7,363 bases of DNA from JBLHKE01 sp047619485 (lineage in GTDB: Bacteria > Verrucomicrobiota > Verrucomicrobiia > Verrucomicrobiales > DEV007): positions 1-7,363 of the forward strand of contig JBLHKE010000385.1 of the NCBI GenBank assembly GCA_047619485.1, read 5' to 3'. Below the pieces are notes generated by a model that was given only the letters and a program-made list of their open reading frames with translations, did no database searches and was not told the origin of the DNA. A program made the position numbers and the translations under genes. Shown piece by piece: positions 5,878-7,363 of the stretch; position 1 is the first letter of the stretch; every line of letters starts with the position of its first letter.

Positions 5878-7314
5878 ATGATAACCAAGCTCATCTCATC
5901 ACTCCTCATCTTCCTAGGCTCGGGGGCACTCGCGCTCGCCATCGACCTCAGCCCCTCGGAAAAGAAGCCAAACATCGTCCTCGTGATGGCCGATGACCAA
6001 GGTTGGGGCGACACCGCTTACAACGGCCACCCATTCGTTCAGACGCCGGCCATGGACTTGATGGCCGAGGAGGGATTTGTGCTCGACCGTTTTTATGCCG
6101 CCGCCCCGGTCTGCTCCCCCACCCGCGCGAGCGTCCTCTCGGGCCGCAGCCCGGTGCGCTGTAAGGTTCCTCAGCATGGCCGCTACATGCGCCCACACGA
6201 GACCACCCTAGCCGAGACACTAAAGACCGCTGGCTACACCACTGGGATTTTTGGCAAGGTGCACCTCGGTTCCGGACAACCGGATTCCCCCTGCAACCCG
6301 AGCGGGATGGGATTCGACGAATGGGTGATCGGCCTCAACTTTTTTGACAACGATCCCTACCTGAGCCGTTTGGGAAAAATCGAGCAGCACAAAGGAAAAG
6401 GATCGGTCATCCTGATGGATGAAGCGATCGACTTCCTACGTCGGCACAAAGACAAACCGACCTTCACCATCATCTGGTTTCCGTCCCCCCACGATCCATT
6501 CCGTGAAACACCCGCAGGACCGGCACTCTACGATGACAAACCGATGGCTGGATACTATCGAGAAATCACCTTGCTCGACCAGCAGCTCGGACGCCTACGA
6601 GAGTCGCTGAGCGAACTAGAGATCGCCGACGACACAATCCTCTGGTACTGCAGCGACAACGGCGGGCTGAACAAGAAAACCTCCGGTGGCCGAGAGAAAA
6701 AAGGCAGCATCTACGAAGGTGGTTTGCGCGTGCCTGGAATCATCGAATGGCCGGCGAGAAAACTGAAAGGGCGCAGTTCGGTACCGACGATGACCTCGGA
6801 CATCTATCCGACCATCCTCGCCATGACCGGCACCGCACTTCCAGCCCAGCAGCCGCTACTCGATGGGATCGACATCACGCCGATCCTCGAAGGCAAAGTC
6901 GATGCCCGCGAAAAACCGATGGCCTTCTGGCACAACTTCCAGGGCGGCCAGTCCACCCACAGTGACAGGATCCTCGCTGACATCATGGAGAAACAGAAAA
7001 CCGATGCCCGCACCCCACACAACCCGGAGCGCATGGCCAAAGACACGATGGAGTTTCCACAGTTCGACGAGAGCTATGCCAAAGGGCACAGCGCCATCGT
7101 CGACTGGCCGTGGAAACTCCACCGGATCAACGCCGATCGATATGAGCTCTACAACCTCGAAACAGATCCCCGCGAGTCCGAAGACTTGAGTGAGAAACCC
7201 GAGCAGGCCGAACGCCTCAAGGTCATGAGGTCAAAACTCGGCGACTGGATGAAATCCGTCGTCAGGAGTGTCAATGGAGCCGACTACGATGGGGTCAACC
7301 GTAAGCCTGACTAG
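5878..7314 (+). CDS. Exported formylglycine-dependent sulfatase (family S1)
   Basis: The 478-residue enzyme hydrolyses sulfate esters, probably on polysaccharides. An N-terminal signal peptide (about 1-21, ending ALALA) precedes the arylsulfatase fold. The signature C79-S-P-T-R83-ASVLSGR carries the Cys that must be oxidised to formylglycine by a maturase not seen in this window. Other active-site residues visible are D39 and D40 in MADDQGWGD, K127 and H129 in FGKVHLG, H205 in SPHDPF, D260-N261 in SDNGG, and K275 in KKGSIYEGG. All expected metal and catalytic positions are present, so it should be active. The C-terminal part contains DWPWKLHRI and YELYNLETDPRE, typical of S1 sulfatases. It begins one base after the stop of the heme protein (TAA-C-ATG), so translation is probably coupled and both genes share one mRNA. 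There is no Shine-Dalgarno sequence. The substrate cannot be told from sequence. Confidence 0.95.
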   Translation: MITKLISSLLIFLGSGALALAIDLSPSEKKPNIVLVMADDQGWGDTAYNGHPFVQTPAMDLMAEEGFVLDRFYAAAPVCSPTRASVLSGRSPVRCKVPQHGRYMRPHETTLAETLKTAGYTTGIFGKVHLGSGQPDSPCNPSGMGFDEWVIGLNFFDNDPYLSRLGKIEQHKGKGSVILMDEAIDFLRRHKDKPTFTIIWFPSPHDPFRETPAGPALYDDKPMAGYYREITLLDQQLGRLRESLSELEIADDTILWYCSDNGGLNKKTSGGREKKGSIYEGGLRVPGIIEWPARKLKGRSSVPTMTSDIYPTILAMTGTALPAQQPLLDGIDITPILEGKVDAREKPMAFWHNFQGGQSTHSDRILADIMEKQKTDARTPHNPERMAKDTMEFPQFDESYAKGHSAIVDWPWKLHRINADRYELYNLETDPRESEDLSEKPEQAERLKVMRSKLGDWMKSVVRSVNGADYDGVNRKPD

Positions 7315-7363
7315 CGAATGGTCGCGAGGCGCTTCAGGTAAGGCGTCTGCTTCAGCTCGACGC
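7311..7363 (-). CDS. C-terminal end of a convergent gene, cut by window edge
   Basis: Read on the minus strand, the last 53 bases give an open frame ending VELKQTPYLKRLATIR and then TAG (7313-7311). The codons look native for this genome. The stop overlaps the sulfatase stop on the other strand by two bases, a common tail-to-tail arrangement. With only 16 residues visible no family can be named, and a chance frame is not excluded. Confidence 0.4.
   Translation of the reverse strand, partial: VELKQTPYLKRLATIR

Overview
The window most likely comes from a member of the Verrucomicrobiota, or a close relative in the PVC superphylum. The main reason is the large protein at 3234-5876. It joins an N-terminal PVC-type 'membrane-bound dehydrogenase' domain, a HEAT-repeat middle and a C-terminal PVC-type c-heme domain, and it is followed by a formylglycine sulfatase. 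That combination is a hallmark of Planctomycetes and Verrucomicrobia. The assignment is by protein type only; no rRNA or other phylogenetic marker is present. None of the five visible start codons has a clear Shine-Dalgarno sequence.

Layout. 1-661 (minus) is the N-terminal 220 residues of a NamZ-type exo-beta-N-acetylmuramidase (DUF1343, GH171), cut by the window edge. 662-900 is a divergent promoter region with two short inverted repeats. 901-2016 (plus) is a cytosolic NagZ-type GH3 beta-N-acetylglucosaminidase. 2099-2806 (plus) is a coiled-coil plus C4 zinc-ribbon protein of the CT398/COG1579 type. 2807-3233 is a 427-base region without a convincing gene. It holds a run of small hairpins, a possible 56-codon minus-strand ORF, and a 167-bp block bounded by imperfect inverted repeats (20 of 22 positions), through which a protein-like minus-strand reading frame runs. 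3234-5876 and 5878-7314 (plus) are the exported dehydrogenase/cytochrome protein and an exported sulfatase, separated by one base and surely co-transcribed. The last 53 bases read on the minus strand as the C-terminal end of a convergent gene.

Function. NamZ and NagZ act in sequence on peptidoglycan sugars: NamZ releases terminal MurNAc and NagZ releases terminal GlcNAc. Their divergent pairing suggests a muropeptide salvage unit sharing one control region. The second half looks like part of a sulfated-polysaccharide locus: the sulfatase removes sulfate esters, while the heme protein probably oxidises a sugar-like or other organic substrate in the periplasm. The substrates of both are unknown. 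The zinc-ribbon gene is a housekeeping-type gene with no obvious link to either unit.

The least explained part is 2807-3233. Its inverted-repeat block looks like a small dispersed or MITE-like element or its remnant. Deciding that needs a search for further copies in the same genome.
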